From Candidatus Paraprochloron terpiosi LD05 (GTDB lineage: Bacteria; Cyanobacteriota; Cyanobacteriia; Cyanobacteriales; Prochloraceae): 64,000 nt of DNA. The first letter of the stretch is position 1, and every line of letters starts with the position of its first letter. Below are positions 1 through 9,053 of the stretch, piece after piece. The stretch lies in NCBI GenBank assembly GCA_018141785.1, contig CP073341.1, positions 620,001 through 684,000 on the forward strand, written 5' to 3'. The translations under genes and the position numbers were made by a program. The notes beneath the pieces were generated by a model. That model had not been told where the DNA came from. It searched no databases and was given only the letters and a program-made list of their open reading frames with translations.

Positions 1-2525
1 CTCGCTCTTGTACCTGCTTCCGCTTCTGTCCATCCAGGAAATTCTGTTATATTTGGTTTAAAGCTGGTTGGTCCTAATGTCATTGCGCAGCATATCCCCC
101 ACCATAGTTCAGGGTGTCCTGCTTCGATTGTCTTTAAAGTTGCGAGGACTCTTTGCTGGAGTGGTGGGTCGGGGCGAGGTTTTGGTTCGGGCAGCGTCCA
201 ATATTTTAGACATTTTAGATAGTCGGTTTTTGCTTGCTTTGCTCTCTCTGAATTGAGCTCAATTGGGGTGATGTCAGATTCAAACTCCGCTCTTATTACT
301 GAATTGTGTTGGCAGGCTTTTAAAATAGCATCAATATGCCCTGTATCTTGCCAACCCAGGTGGTTGTAGGATAGGCGTAGAAGCTTGACCCAGATATGAG
401 CAGCTTCCTCAGATTTTGCTGATATCACATGGTCAATGATCCAAGGTATGTTTTTTAATCTAACAGCGTAGACAAAACATTTTGATTTTGAAATTAAAAT
501 TAACGAAACTATTTTTTCTATTAGTTTCTGACACTTCCCATCAAAATCATTGAAATAAAGTTCAATTTCTTCGTCATCGCTAAGAATATAACCCTTATTG
601 AGCCTGATTATTACTACTTTGGCGAAAGCTTCAAGCACATCGGGCCGATCGCAGTTCTGCCAGGCTTTCGACATTACTAAATCAAAAAGCTCCCTAAATG
701 GGTAGCTCAAACTGTATGTGAGAGCCGGATCTTCCCCTAACCATCCGAGCACTCTTGGGATATCCTCAATCGGCAATACCTCGGCCAGGCTCTTCGCAAT
801 GAACTCTGAATAAACTAAACCTCTACATTGGGATTTCGGCTCTGTGATGTTGTTCAGTAATTCTTCCACGGTCATATGGTGGGGAAAAATTGCTTGCAGT
901 GCATAGCCTTTGAGGACATCTTCTGGATCTTCCTGGTGGTGGGTGATTGCCAAAGGTTTCAATTTTCCTTTATGTTCTTCATCTCCAATTTGAACTAGGG
1001 TTTGGGCGGCGTTGTACCGAATCCAGTAGGGCTGGGATGAGTCCAGGGTTACATTTACAAGATCAGGTTGAATGGCTTTGATACTGCAAGCTCTGGCAAT
1101 ATCAATCGCCACCAATCTCGATGACTCATGTTTAGTGGAGTTAGCAATGTAATCCTGAAGTTGAGCCTCTAAACCTGAGTGATTTAAGTGCTGATATTCA
1201 GACAATCTGTAACAGTAGGGCAACCTGGCTTGGTCATATGCCTTCAGTAGAGATTTAGTAATAACCGCTTTGTCAGCATCAGTAGCTGTTGAGATATCAC
1301 CCCGAAGCAAAACATCTGGATCTGTTTTTGCAATCTCCTGAAACACATCAGGAATCATGCTGGCGAGCCAAGCAGCGGTTTCATGCAATTGAGGAACAAC
1401 CCTGTTATCAGGATGAATAATTAGATTCTTAATCTGCTCCAACTTCAAGTTGTGCTGTTTCAAATACCAAGAGGCTAAAAATTCAGCATATGTTCGGTGA
1501 GCAAACCCTATTCGATGGTTACTTCCTGATGCAGAGAACAACCCGGTTATGGCAAAAACCTCTCTGATACAAGCTTCATTCACATCAAAATCTTGCTCAT
1601 CAGCCTTTTCCTTGTCTATATATAGATCGGAAAGTGGGATGTCAGAACTAGGCATCTGCCCGTAATCTGGACTTTTCCAGACAGCAGATCGATTGGAAAA
1701 CAACATTACAGCGGCAATTCGACCCGCCACAATCATTCTTTTCTTTGGAGATAGTTGCCCTGTAAAGCCTGCATCCCGTCGATCATCGTTGAATTCTTCA
1801 CAAAGTTGTAGACAGCCTTGCTGGTATAGTTCGACTTGAGAGGAAGGCAACTGTTTTTGTTGACGATAAAGACCTAGGAGTAACTTAAGGGTAATTGGCT
1901 TGCTGGCGAGAGGAATGGCATTTTTCTTGACAATCTCATTGAAAAAAGCGTCAGAATCAATATGATTTTGCTGCGCTGCTTCAATCACATCAGCTTTACC
2001 CAGGGGAGCTATCTCATAGACGCCAACCTTATCTTTTCCCCACTTCTCCTTTAGTTTTTCCTCTAAACTAGAGGACCATTCTGCTGTTCGACAGGTAATC
2101 CGAAGACACAGACGAGCGCAAGGCAATTCCTCTATCTCACGTTTTAAGATTCTGGCCAGAATCTTAATTGAGAGTAAGTCTTCGTCTAGACTGTCGAGGA
2201 ACAAATGTAATTTATAGGTTCCTTGACGCCATGCTTTAAAAGCCTCATGCCGAAAAATTGCGTTACACAGTTCTGTATCTGAACTGTAATTTCCTAACCT
2301 AAATAATCGCAAGCAAACATCTTTTGAGTTCTTAGTTTGCTCAAAGACTTCCTGGTGCGTGGTTTCTATAGCCGTCGTTTTGCCTGTACCTGCTTCACCT
2401 AGAAGAACTAGGCAGGGTAGATGGGCGATCTTTTCAAAGCTAACAGGCTTAGGATTCTGCCCCCTGTCTGAGTCTGGATAACGAGGACACCAAAACCGTT
2501 TCCATCTATAAACTTGCTGCGACAT
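1..2525 (-). CDS. NACHT-type P-loop NTPase with HEAT-like C-terminal region (3' end beyond window)
   Basis: The frame is open from an ATG at 2525 to the left edge, at least 841 codons, so the stop lies outside the window. A Walker A motif GEAGTGKTT is at about residues 43-51 and a Walker B motif LFLDSLDED at about 108-116, followed by a helical STAND-type region. The C-terminal half contains short alpha-helical repeats such as a stretch around residue 500 (YWIRYNAAQTLVQIGDEE) that looks HEAT-like. Cyanobacterial NACHT proteins with an RFWCPR-type N-terminus are signal-transducing STAND ATPases; some bacterial NACHT proteins defend against phage. That role is inferred here from the fold and the accessory neighbourhood. 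There is no partner gene immediately upstream; the 150 bp up to 2680 look noncoding. Confidence 0.8.
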   Translation of the reverse strand, partial: MSQQVYRWKRFWCPRYPDSDRGQNPKPVSFEKIAHLPCLVLLGEAGTGKTTAIETTHQEVFEQTKNSKDVCLRLFRLGNYSSDTELCNAIFRHEAFKAWRQGTYKLHLFLDSLDEDLLSIKILARILKREIEELPCARLCLRITCRTAEWSSSLEEKLKEKWGKDKVGVYEIAPLGKADVIEAAQQNHIDSDAFFNEIVKKNAIPLASKPITLKLLLGLYRQQKQLPSSQVELYQQGCLQLCEEFNDDRRDAGFTGQLSPKKRMIVAGRIAAVMLFSNRSAVWKSPDYGQMPSSDIPLSDLYIDKEKADEQDFDVNEACIREVFAITGLFSASGSNHRIGFAHRTYAEFLASWYLKQHNLKLEQIKNLIIHPDNRVVPQLHETAAWLASMIPDVFQEIAKTDPDVLLRGDISTATDADKAVITKSLLKAYDQARLPYCYRLSEYQHLNHSGLEAQLQDYIANSTKHESSRLVAIDIARACSIKAIQPDLVNVTLDSSQPYWIRYNAAQTLVQIGDEEHKGKLKPLAITHHQEDPEDVLKGYALQAIFPHHMTVEELLNNITEPKSQCRGLVYSEFIAKSLAEVLPIEDIPRVLGWLGEDPALTYSLSYPFRELFDLVMSKAWQNCDRPDVLEAFAKVVIIRLNKGYILSDDEEIELYFNDFDGKCQKLIEKIVSLILISKSKCFVYAVRLKNIPWIIDHVISAKSEEAAHIWVKLLRLSYNHLGWQDTGHIDAILKACQHNSVIRAEFESDITPIELNSERAKQAKTDYLKCLKYWTLPEPKPRPDPPLQQRVLATLKTIEAGHPELWWGICCAMTLGPTSFKPNITEFPGWTEAEAGTRA

Positions 2526-2679
2526 GTCCAGTATATTTGAAAACAAAATGTTTGTTAAAGAATAACTTCATTTCTATTATAGCGCGTTCGTGCGGGTGTG
2601 AGAACGTCAAATGTAAACCAATTTTGTTATAATTTTTAGCAGCAAAGTATATTGCCAAAACAGTGCAAAAACCTCAAAG

Positions 2680-3504
2680 CTAAATGTCATCAGGATCAAT
2701 ATTCAACTCCCGTAATTTCGCTGCCAATCGTTCAGCCCGTTGGTGTTCCTGTTCAGCCCGTTGGCGCTCCCACAAAGCTTGCAGCCGTTCCTGTTCAGCC
2801 CTTTGGCGCTCTATTTCTGTATCTGTGAGGAGCCAGTTCTCCTCCAAGTCATACCATCGCAACCAAAGTCTTTCAATCTTCCGCAAGCCTGTTTCATAGG
2901 TACCTTCCCATAATCCCAATCCCAATTCCAGTTTGGGCATCCAAATCCTGGGCTCTGTTAAAGGTAACTCTTCATAGCGATGATTATCATGAAAAAATGC
3001 CTGTAATTGCCCTGTATAGCGATTAAACACCACGTAGTAAGGCACTTGCAAAATCTGCTCATACACTTCCCATTTGGTGGGTGCTTCCTCTTCCTGGCGA
3101 GTTGTTTTCCCTAAATCTTCCCCTTCCGTTCCTGGGGATACCAACTCCACAATGACTATGGGGGGCACTCTCTCTTGCCACATTACGTAACTTCGTCGCC
3201 ATTTGGCGCTCTCATAAAAACTCCTCTCCCCTACAACTCCAAACCAGTCAGGGCGCTTATACCATTGGCTATGGGCTAAGTCGTAATATAGGTTCAAATC
3301 ACTCCCACTAAAAACCTGTTCTGGTTGGTAATGGGGTGGTTTGAAAGTACGACGTAATAATTCAGGTTGAAAGTCATGAAATTCGTCTGGCAAACCTGGC
3401 TCCTTCGGGTTTTCGCTAGGTAAATCATACATTGTCGGCAGGAAGTTTGCCCCTGGAGGGGATGAAGTAGCGGCTTCTTTTGGAGATTCAATTGAAGTTT
3501 TCAT
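2680..3504 (-). CDS. Uma2 family endonuclease (DUF820), copy 1
   Basis: A 274-residue protein with the typical cyanobacterial Uma2/DUF820 arrangement: the YDLPSENPKEPGLPDEFHD entry motif, the PDWFGVVGE strand, VIVELVSPGTE and TKWEVYEQI, which form the PD-(D/E)XK-like core. A charged coiled-coil tail rich in QRAEQERL heptads ends in ELNIDPDDI. An upstream ATG at 3561 would add 19 residues, but the start at 3504 matches the paired copy at 3583-4386 exactly. This copy has 7 extra residues (one more heptad-like QRAEQEH unit) in the tail. Uma2 genes are abundant in cyanobacteria and their substrate is unknown. Confidence 0.85.
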   Translation of the reverse strand: MKTSIESPKEAATSSPPGANFLPTMYDLPSENPKEPGLPDEFHDFQPELLRRTFKPPHYQPEQVFSGSDLNLYYDLAHSQWYKRPDWFGVVGERSFYESAKWRRSYVMWQERVPPIVIVELVSPGTEGEDLGKTTRQEEEAPTKWEVYEQILQVPYYVVFNRYTGQLQAFFHDNHRYEELPLTEPRIWMPKLELGLGLWEGTYETGLRKIERLWLRWYDLEENWLLTDTEIERQRAEQERLQALWERQRAEQEHQRAERLAAKLRELNIDPDDI

Positions 3505-3582
3505 AGTAAGATTGTTTTTGACAGTCAATTTGTTGGTAGGCTGTTTTGAGAATAATGTCACTAATGGTTCTCAAAACGAAGG

Positions 3583-4386
3583 CTAAATGTCATCAGGATC
3601 AATATTCAACTCCCTTAATTTCGCTGCCAATCGTTCAGCCCGTTGGCGCTCCCACAAAGCTTGCAGCCGTTCCTGTTCAGCCCTTTGGCGCTCTATTTCT
3701 GTATCTGTGAGGAGCCAGTTCTCCTCCAAGTCATACCATCGCAACCAAAGTCTTTCAATCTTCCGCAAGCCTGTTTCATAGGTACCTTCCCATAATCCCA
3801 ATCCCAATTCCAGTTTGGGCATCCAAATCCTGGGCTCTGTTAAAGGTAACTCTTCATAGCGATGATTATCATGAAAAAATGCCTGTAATTGCCCTGTATA
3901 GCGATTAAACACCACGTAGTAAGGCACTTGCAAAATCTGCTCATACACTTCCCATTTGGTGGGTGCTTCCTCTTCCTGGCGAGTTGTTTTCCCTAAATCT
4001 TCCCCTTCCGTTCCTGGGGATACCAACTCCACAATGACTATGGGGGGCACTCTCTCTTGCCACATTACGTAACTTCGTCGCCATTTGGCGCTCTCATAAA
4101 AACTCCTCTCCCCTACAACTCCAAACCAGTCAGGGCGCTTATACCATTGGCTATGGGCTAAGTCGTAATATAGGTTCAAATCACTCCCACTAAAAACCTG
4201 TTCTGGTTGGTAATGGGGTGGTTTGAAAGTACGACGTAATAATTCAGGTTGGAAATCATGAAATTCGTCTGGCAAACCTGGCTCCTTCGGGTTTTCGCTA
4301 GGTAAATCATACATTGTCGGCAGGAAGTTTGCCCCTGGAGGGGATGAGGTGTGGCTCTCTTTTGGAGATTCAATTGAAGTTTTCAT
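3583..4386 (-). CDS. Uma2 family endonuclease (DUF820), copy 2
   Basis: A 267-residue near-identical paralogue of the gene at 2680-3504. The only clear protein differences are at the N-terminus (SHTSS against AATSS) and one fewer seven-residue unit in the coiled-coil tail. The catalytic-core motifs VIVELVSPGTE and TKWEVYEQI are intact. The two genes lie head to tail on the minus strand with about 78 bp between them, the sign of a recent tandem duplication. Both appear intact. The function of Uma2 proteins is not established; the nuclease assignment comes from the fold. Confidence 0.85.
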   Translation of the reverse strand: MKTSIESPKESHTSSPPGANFLPTMYDLPSENPKEPGLPDEFHDFQPELLRRTFKPPHYQPEQVFSGSDLNLYYDLAHSQWYKRPDWFGVVGERSFYESAKWRRSYVMWQERVPPIVIVELVSPGTEGEDLGKTTRQEEEAPTKWEVYEQILQVPYYVVFNRYTGQLQAFFHDNHRYEELPLTEPRIWMPKLELGLGLWEGTYETGLRKIERLWLRWYDLEENWLLTDTEIERQRAEQERLQALWERQRAERLAAKLRELNIDPDDI

Positions 4387-4542
4387 AGTGTATAGTAATA
4401 CGCAATCTTGGTATTGACAAATTTAAGTGAGCAATAATTGCCGGGTGCGCCCCTACTCTTTCCCCTGGAGGCAGTGCTATATATAGACTCCTATGCTACT
4501 TTGCTTCCAATTCTAGAATAACATAAGAGAGGAAGAATCATT

Positions 4543-5285
4543 ATGACTTGGATATGCGAGGGAGAGAAAATACTTTTAGATTCAAATGGAGCCAAACAAG
4601 CTGGTGCTAATGCTTTTAGACAGCAAAACTGGGATGAAGCCATCGCCCAATATGAACAAGCTGCAAACACCAATGCCAATGATCCAGAAGGGAAAATCTA
4701 TCTCCACTCTCTCCTTGGCGAGACAAGCAGGGAACCCCCTCACTATGGCGGCTGTAGTGCCTATTACTCAGGTGTTGCCAGCTATCAACAGGAGTTTCAT
4801 CAATCCCCACCATTGGATGGTAGACTGTTAGAAATAGTGGCGGTAAATGCAGACGAACCTGGGAAAGCATCATCAAACTAATAAGTCGATTCTGGAGACT
4901 ATTCCTATTGATGAGAAGGCGGAGCAGTTGCTGGGAGATTATCTGGCAGCAGTATCTTGCTTTGACAGCATATGCTAATAAGCAACACTCTCCTGTTAAA
5001 GGGGTTATTTTCTATAACTCTGATAGCGATTATAGTCTCCAACTAAAGCGGGAGTTGGCGGATGCTTTGCCCCAATTTAATGGTACCTTAGTGGAAGCGG
5101 TGGATATTACTAACAATAATAATACAAGTGAAGCCATCGCCATTGCTCGCGCCAATGGTGGTTCCCTCCCTCTATTAGGTGGAGACGAACTCTATAATGC
5201 CCAGCTCCTTGTAGACGGTGACAGTGCCATTGGCCGAGGGAATCCCTTGGGCTTTCCCGACATATCCTTGCCCCTGGTGAGCTGA
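4543..5285 (+). pseudogene. Decayed ABC transporter substrate-binding protein (Leu/Ile/Val-binding type)
   Basis: Pieces of one protein are spread over several frames. The first segment (from ATG 4543) reads WICEGEKILLDSNGAKQAG then a TPR-like FRQQNWDEAIAQYEQA, the N-terminal layout of cyanobacterial receptor-type ABC substrate-binding proteins. The next frame gives ARQAGNPLTMAAVVPIT. The final segment (4908-5285) has GVIFYNSDSDYSLQLKRELA and GGSLPLLGGDELYNAQLL, typical of the periplasmic-binding fold. At least two frameshifts and missing central and C-terminal parts mark it as non-functional. The family call rests on these motifs only. Confidence 0.6.
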
Positions 5286-5376
5286 GCCGTTAGACTTGCA
5301 CTATAGGTACAGATCTGTTAACCTATCATTGCAATATAAAATTTTGACCCCTCAAAGTTACAGAAGGCTAACCGAT

Positions 5377-5807
5377 ATGACTACTGATAAAAATTTACCT
5401 CTCTGGGTGCAAGAGCGAGAGGAAGTTCTCAAACATGATAATGGAGTAGAATGGCGCGACGGGCAGCGTCCTGACTATTCTCACACAGACGTTTTTTTTG
5501 GAAAATGAACGGAAGTGCAATCATGCAGAAGGATCTTTGAATGCGATCGCCCACAATTGGGTTAACGTTCCCGGCGTGCGCGCACGCCCGAAAGGTTAAT
5601 AAATTGGTCAGAACATTTGAAATGGAAGCATCCTTCAAAACCAACCCTCAACAATGGCTTTCCGTGGTGGTGGATAAATTCCGCATGAGTACCAATGGAG
5701 GGAAAGAATACACTGCTCAAGATATTGTAGAGCAGGGAACGTATAATCTATTTCTCGAAAACTCAGACCAATACCATGCCTCTGATGAAACCTTTGAATC
5801 GTCCTAG
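5377..5807 (+). pseudogene. Broken SnoaL-like / plant pathogen-related-type protein gene
   Basis: The start MTTDKNLPLWVQEREEVL leads to WRDGQRPDYSHTDVFFGK, where one extra T near 5506 creates a stop. The next frame continues RKCNHAEGSLNAIAHN, is interrupted by a 38-nt palindrome, then resumes LVRTFEMEASFKTNPQQW and finishes DQYHASDETFESS. The order EGS(L)..N, WEMEVSHK-like and ASDETFESS matches the SnoaL-like family that includes the barley pathogen-related protein. The 3' part of the gene is missing. Family from motif memory; inactivation is seen directly. Confidence 0.6.
5562..5599. repeat. 38-nt near-perfect palindrome inserted in a coding region
   Basis: The segment begins TTAACGTT, has the GC-rich centre GGCGTGCGCGCACGCC and ends AAGGTTAA; the two arms pair almost completely. 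It separates codons that belong together (AHN and LVRTFEME) in the SnoaL-like relic. Short AATTG copies flank it. It behaves like a small dispersed palindromic element. Confidence 0.7.
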
Positions 5808-6024
5808 AGGATGTCCTGTTAATCATTAATCACTGTAATCAATATTCTGGTAGGCAAGACCTTCCCAATCACTATATTTCTGTATTCAAATTAATCCGTG
5901 TGATGGGTAATGCTCTATCTTCTAACTTATCTAGTTAAATTTAAATTTGTCATTGCCCACCCTAACACCACCTATTGAATAGATTACTATAATTGAAGCT
6001 TTTGTTCGATGGAGGAGAAACTGA
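5808..6024. other. Intergenic, no gene seen
   Basis: AT-rich sequence without a supported ORF. A purine stretch GGAGGAG at 6010-6016 is the probable ribosome-binding site of the next gene. Confidence 0.5.
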
Positions 6025-6891
6025 TTGACACTTCCTTGCAGGCATGAGGAACGAATAACAAAGCAGGTTCAGCCCACAATCAACCTGTTGACCAATCTAG
6101 ATGTACTACATCCTGATGTTCTCCTACAGCATCAAATACAGCCTGCTGACTACAAGAGTGGCTTGGTGTTTCGCTCAGCGATTGAAAGTATTCGAGGTAG
6201 ATTTATTGCTTCCTCAACTACGAGTCGTGAAGGTTTGGTCAAGGTCGTGTTGGATAGCTTACTTCAGCAGCACCGGATAGCCGACTATAGCCAGAGTAGT
6301 CATGTAAGGCGGTATGATTTTACAGTTGCATTAGAACGTAACCCTGATTACTTCGCAGCCATTGAGGTTAAGGGTGGCGAGGGGAACAGCATTAATATTT
6401 CTGAACGTCCTCTTTGGGCTAGAGAGTTTGGAATCTGGTGTCATCTCGATGGAGCCATTGTCAATCAACCAGCAAATGGTTCTCATTCAATTATCAATCG
6501 TGTGACTAATGAGCTGGTAAGGCGTCAAAAGCTCGTCGATGTGGTTTTATTTAAAGACATTCTTTGTGGAACTACTACACGTCCTTGTCCAAAATATCCA
6601 GGACGTGAAAGCACGATTGCCTTTGACGCTGCGCCAGATGTGTTTCTATTTCCTCAACGGGTTCCGTCACTTGATGATCCTGCGCCCCCAACCCACACTT
6701 TGAAAAGTTTACGGCTTCCAAAACTAATTTTGGAATTGTTTGGTGTCTCAGGAAATGCTCAAACTGCACACACTTGGGAAGTTCATGTAAGGATTATTGA
6801 ACTTGAAAATGCAAAGCTCCAGCGCGAAGTTCAGGTTTTGCATCAAGGAATAGTTGTAGATAGAAGTTTATCACGCCCATGGCGAGTATAG
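6025..6891 (+). CDS. Putative PD-(D/E)XK restriction endonuclease, R gene of an RM pair
   Basis: A 288-residue protein directly upstream of a DNA methyltransferase. Residues D98 (RRYDFTVAL) and E114-x-K116 (AAIEVKGGEG) form a PD-(D/E)XK-like catalytic triad. No closer restriction family is recognised. The TTG start at 6025 has a strong GGAGGAG 8 bases upstream; no ATG in this frame fits. The stop is 11 bases before the methyltransferase ATG, so the two are probably co-transcribed. A nuclease of a type II restriction-modification unit is the most likely role, inferred from the motif plus neighbour. Confidence 0.6.
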   Translation: MTLPCRHEERITKQVQPTINLLTNLDVLHPDVLLQHQIQPADYKSGLVFRSAIESIRGRFIASSTTSREGLVKVVLDSLLQQHRIADYSQSSHVRRYDFTVALERNPDYFAAIEVKGGEGNSINISERPLWAREFGIWCHLDGAIVNQPANGSHSIINRVTNELVRRQKLVDVVLFKDILCGTTTRPCPKYPGRESTIAFDAAPDVFLFPQRVPSLDDPAPPTHTLKSLRLPKLILELFGVSGNAQTAHTWEVHVRIIELENAKLQREVQVLHQGIVVDRSLSRPWRV

Positions 6892-6902
6892 GAGTGGATA
6901 CT

Positions 6903-8078
6903 ATGTTCCAAGAAGTTCGGGAATACAAAAGTCGTGTATCTTTATTTGAAGATTGGGATCAAAGCCCAAAATTAGATTCCTCCCTCTGGAGTGGTTCATT
7001 CAATAGCCGTGAAAGTTCACTACAACAGCTTTCTCCCTATGTAGGAAAGTTGAAGTCAGGGATGGCTAAAGTTTTAATTGACTTATACTCAAAACCCGGG
7101 GATATAGTTCTTGATCCCTTTTCAGGTTCAGGTGTTGTACCTCTTGAAGCGGCACTATATCAACGACAGGCGTGGGCGAATGATCTCAGCCCATATGCAT
7201 ATGTCGTAACAAGAGGGAAATTGGAGTCACCCAAGAGCGAAATGATTGCTATTCAGCAAGCAAGCAGGTTGTTGGACATGGTAGAGCAGCTTGCTGCTTC
7301 TGTCGATGTGGCTTCCGTTCCTGAATGGGTAAGCGCTTTTTTTCATCCTGATACATTGAGAGAAATTATAGTTGCATTTCAACTACTTAAGCAACAGGAA
7401 AATTACTTCCTAACTGCTTGCATGTTGGGCATTTTGCATCATGTACGTCCTGGTTTTCTTTCCTATCCTGCTAGCCATCTCGTTCCCTACCTGCGTAAGA
7501 ACAAATACCCACCAGAGCAATTTCCTGAAATGTATGGCTATAGGGATCTAAGATCGCGCTTGCTAGCTAAAGTTAGACGTGCCTATCGCCGCCATTTCAT
7601 ACCAGAGAGTTGGCAACAACGTCAGCACCAGGTATGGCAAACAAACTCCATGAACTTGCCAGTGAAAGAAGAAAGTGTGGATGTAATTATTTCAAGTCCA
7701 CCGTATTTTGGTGCGTTGGACTATGCTCGTGACAATAGATTAAGGCTTTGGTTTCTAGGTTGTGAAAACTGGAAAGAACTAGATTCCTCTCTAACTTCAA
7801 GTAGCAAGGTTTATTTATCCCAGATGGCAATTTGTCTGAAGGAAATGGAGCGGGTTCTCAAACCAGGTCATTACTGTGTACTTGTTTTAGGGGATGTTGA
7901 AAGAAAAGGACGAACCAAGCGTACTGCTGAAATACTGGCAAACTTGGCAGGTGAGGTAACTAACCAAAGATTTGCAGTAGAGACTATTTATGATGATTTA
8001 ATTCCCGATGAGCGTCGTTCCCGTCGCCAAACCTGTACAACCAAATTTGAACGAATTCTTGTGATGAGAAAAGTTTAG
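6903..8078 (+). CDS. DNA methyltransferase (N6-adenine/N4-cytosine type), M gene
   Basis: A 391-residue protein with the AdoMet-binding motif DPFSGSG at residues 71-77 and the catalytic motif SPPYFGALDY near residue 265, the SPPY form expected of exocyclic-amino methyltransferases. Later GHYCVLVLGD belongs to the same Rossmann domain. ATG 6903 is preferred over the upstream in-frame ATG 6879 because AGGAG lies 8 bases ahead of it. It is adjacent to the nuclease-like gene at 6025 and should protect the host DNA. Recognition sequence cannot be read from the sequence. Confidence 0.85.
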   Translation: MFQEVREYKSRVSLFEDWDQSPKLDSSLWSGSFNSRESSLQQLSPYVGKLKSGMAKVLIDLYSKPGDIVLDPFSGSGVVPLEAALYQRQAWANDLSPYAYVVTRGKLESPKSEMIAIQQASRLLDMVEQLAASVDVASVPEWVSAFFHPDTLREIIVAFQLLKQQENYFLTACMLGILHHVRPGFLSYPASHLVPYLRKNKYPPEQFPEMYGYRDLRSRLLAKVRRAYRRHFIPESWQQRQHQVWQTNSMNLPVKEESVDVIISSPPYFGALDYARDNRLRLWFLGCENWKELDSSLTSSSKVYLSQMAICLKEMERVLKPGHYCVLVLGDVERKGRTKRTAEILANLAGEVTNQRFAVETIYDDLIPDERRSRRQTCTTKFERILVMRKV

Positions 8079-8147
8079 CCTTGACACAAAGGCTCAAAGT
8101 AAGCTAAATACAATTGGAAGGTTTCGCGCAAAGGCGCAAAGTTAGAA

Positions 8148-8648
8148 CTATCCAAGTACTGGAATTGAAATTGCTAAGATTTCATCCAGACAGAATAGGA
8201 TCGCAGATGTTGCTAGTGCGCGTATCGCCCAATTTAATCTACTAGCTTTTATAACTCTAATTTTTATTAATACCAATAGAGTCTCTTTCTCCAGATATTC
8301 AACTAAAGCAGTCATGTAGTCCTCTTCATTAGCCAGATTCCATTCATCTTTAAGCAACTGTTCCGGCAACACAATTTTACCACCAGTTGCTACTGATAAT
8401 CCCCTGAATGCAGTTAAAATAGCAATGATAATGAAAACATAAGCCATCAACTTCAATAGATAACAACTTAGACAAGGATAGTCAGAACCGCTTGGAATAG
8501 AATAAGCAGGTAAATCTTTGCCAAAATTCACCAGTACGCCACTGACAGTAAGAATCACGGCCAATTTTGTGTGTATCTGCTGGATACTTTCTTCCACCAC
8601 TTTGATTGAATTTAGAGTATACTCGTAAGTAAGTTTAACGTTTGTCAT
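8148..8648 (-). CDS. Hypothetical membrane protein, 166 aa
   Basis: Predicted hydrophobic segments are around residues 28-42 (LAVILTVSGVLVNF), 64-84 (YLLKLMAYVFIIIAILTAF) and 142-165 (ATSAILFCLDEILAISIPVL). The cytosolic-looking middle part is charged (EDYMTALVEYLEKETLL). No family is recognised. It is convergent with the RM pair. Small membrane proteins beside defence genes are often effectors, but nothing here shows that. Confidence 0.55.
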   Translation of the reverse strand: MTNVKLTYEYTLNSIKVVEESIQQIHTKLAVILTVSGVLVNFGKDLPAYSIPSGSDYPCLSCYLLKLMAYVFIIIAILTAFRGLSVATGGKIVLPEQLLKDEWNLANEEDYMTALVEYLEKETLLVLIKIRVIKASRLNWAIRALATSAILFCLDEILAISIPVLG

Positions 8649-8663
8649 TGTACCAAGGTTATC

Positions 8664-9053
8664 AGAAATGTCAGATAAATCCCAGAACCAGAGTCACAAC
8701 CAAAGTCACAACCAGAAATACAGCCAGAATCACTCTTCCCATTCCTTAAAGTCCAAGAGGAATTTACCGAAAGTTGATCCTGCCTTGACTGCAATTTATT
8801 GGCAAGAAGGTCCAGAGCGCAACAAGTCTGATAAACAGTAGAGTTGGCCCGCTCTCTGTGGTGGGCAATACTCTGTCTTCTCACTCATCTAGTACCAATT
8901 TGTGAATATCGGTTATTATAAATGTCAGATAAATCACCGAACCAGAGTCAGAACCAGGGACAGATCCAGAAATACAGCCAGAATCACTCTTCCCATTCCT
9001 TAAAGTCCAAGAGGAATTTACCGAAGGTTGATCCTGCCTTGACTGTACATTAT
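8664..9053 (+). repeat. Tandem repeat of about 130 bp carrying the two microprotein starts
   Basis: The blocks at about 8664-8800 and 8918-9053 are about 85-90% alike by eye, covering ATGTCAGATAAATC through TTGATCCTGCCTTGACTG. The spacer between them is unrelated. Confidence 0.75.
8668..8841 (+). CDS. Asn/Gln/Ser/His-rich microprotein, copy 1 (57 aa)
   Basis: The ORF begins MSDKSQNQSHNQSHNQKYSQ, passes through HSSHSLKSKRNLPKVDPAL and stops at TAG 8839-8841. A paralogue starts 254 bp downstream and shares the start, the NQ-rich stretch and the SLKSKRNLPKVDPALT block, with the C-terminus divergent. Conservation of frame between the copies supports real coding. It lies divergent from the membrane protein gene, whose start is 20 bp away. 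Function unknown. Confidence 0.55.
   Translation: MSDKSQNQSHNQSHNQKYSQNHSSHSLKSKRNLPKVDPALTAIYWQEGPERNKSDKQ

Larger units (their letters stand above)
2680..4386 (-). repeat. Tandem gene duplication, unit about 0.8 kb
   Basis: Almost base-for-base identity runs from the stop codon through the start codon of the two Uma2 genes (2680-3504 and 3583-4386, offset 903 bp). A 21-bp length difference in the coiled-coil tail is the main change. Upstream flanks diverge right after the start codons, so the second promoter was not copied. Confidence 0.9.

Noticed and set aside
8664..9053. Target-site duplication of a transposon
   Set aside because: Repeats are over 100 bp and carry conserved reading frames; no transposase or inverted ends lie between them.
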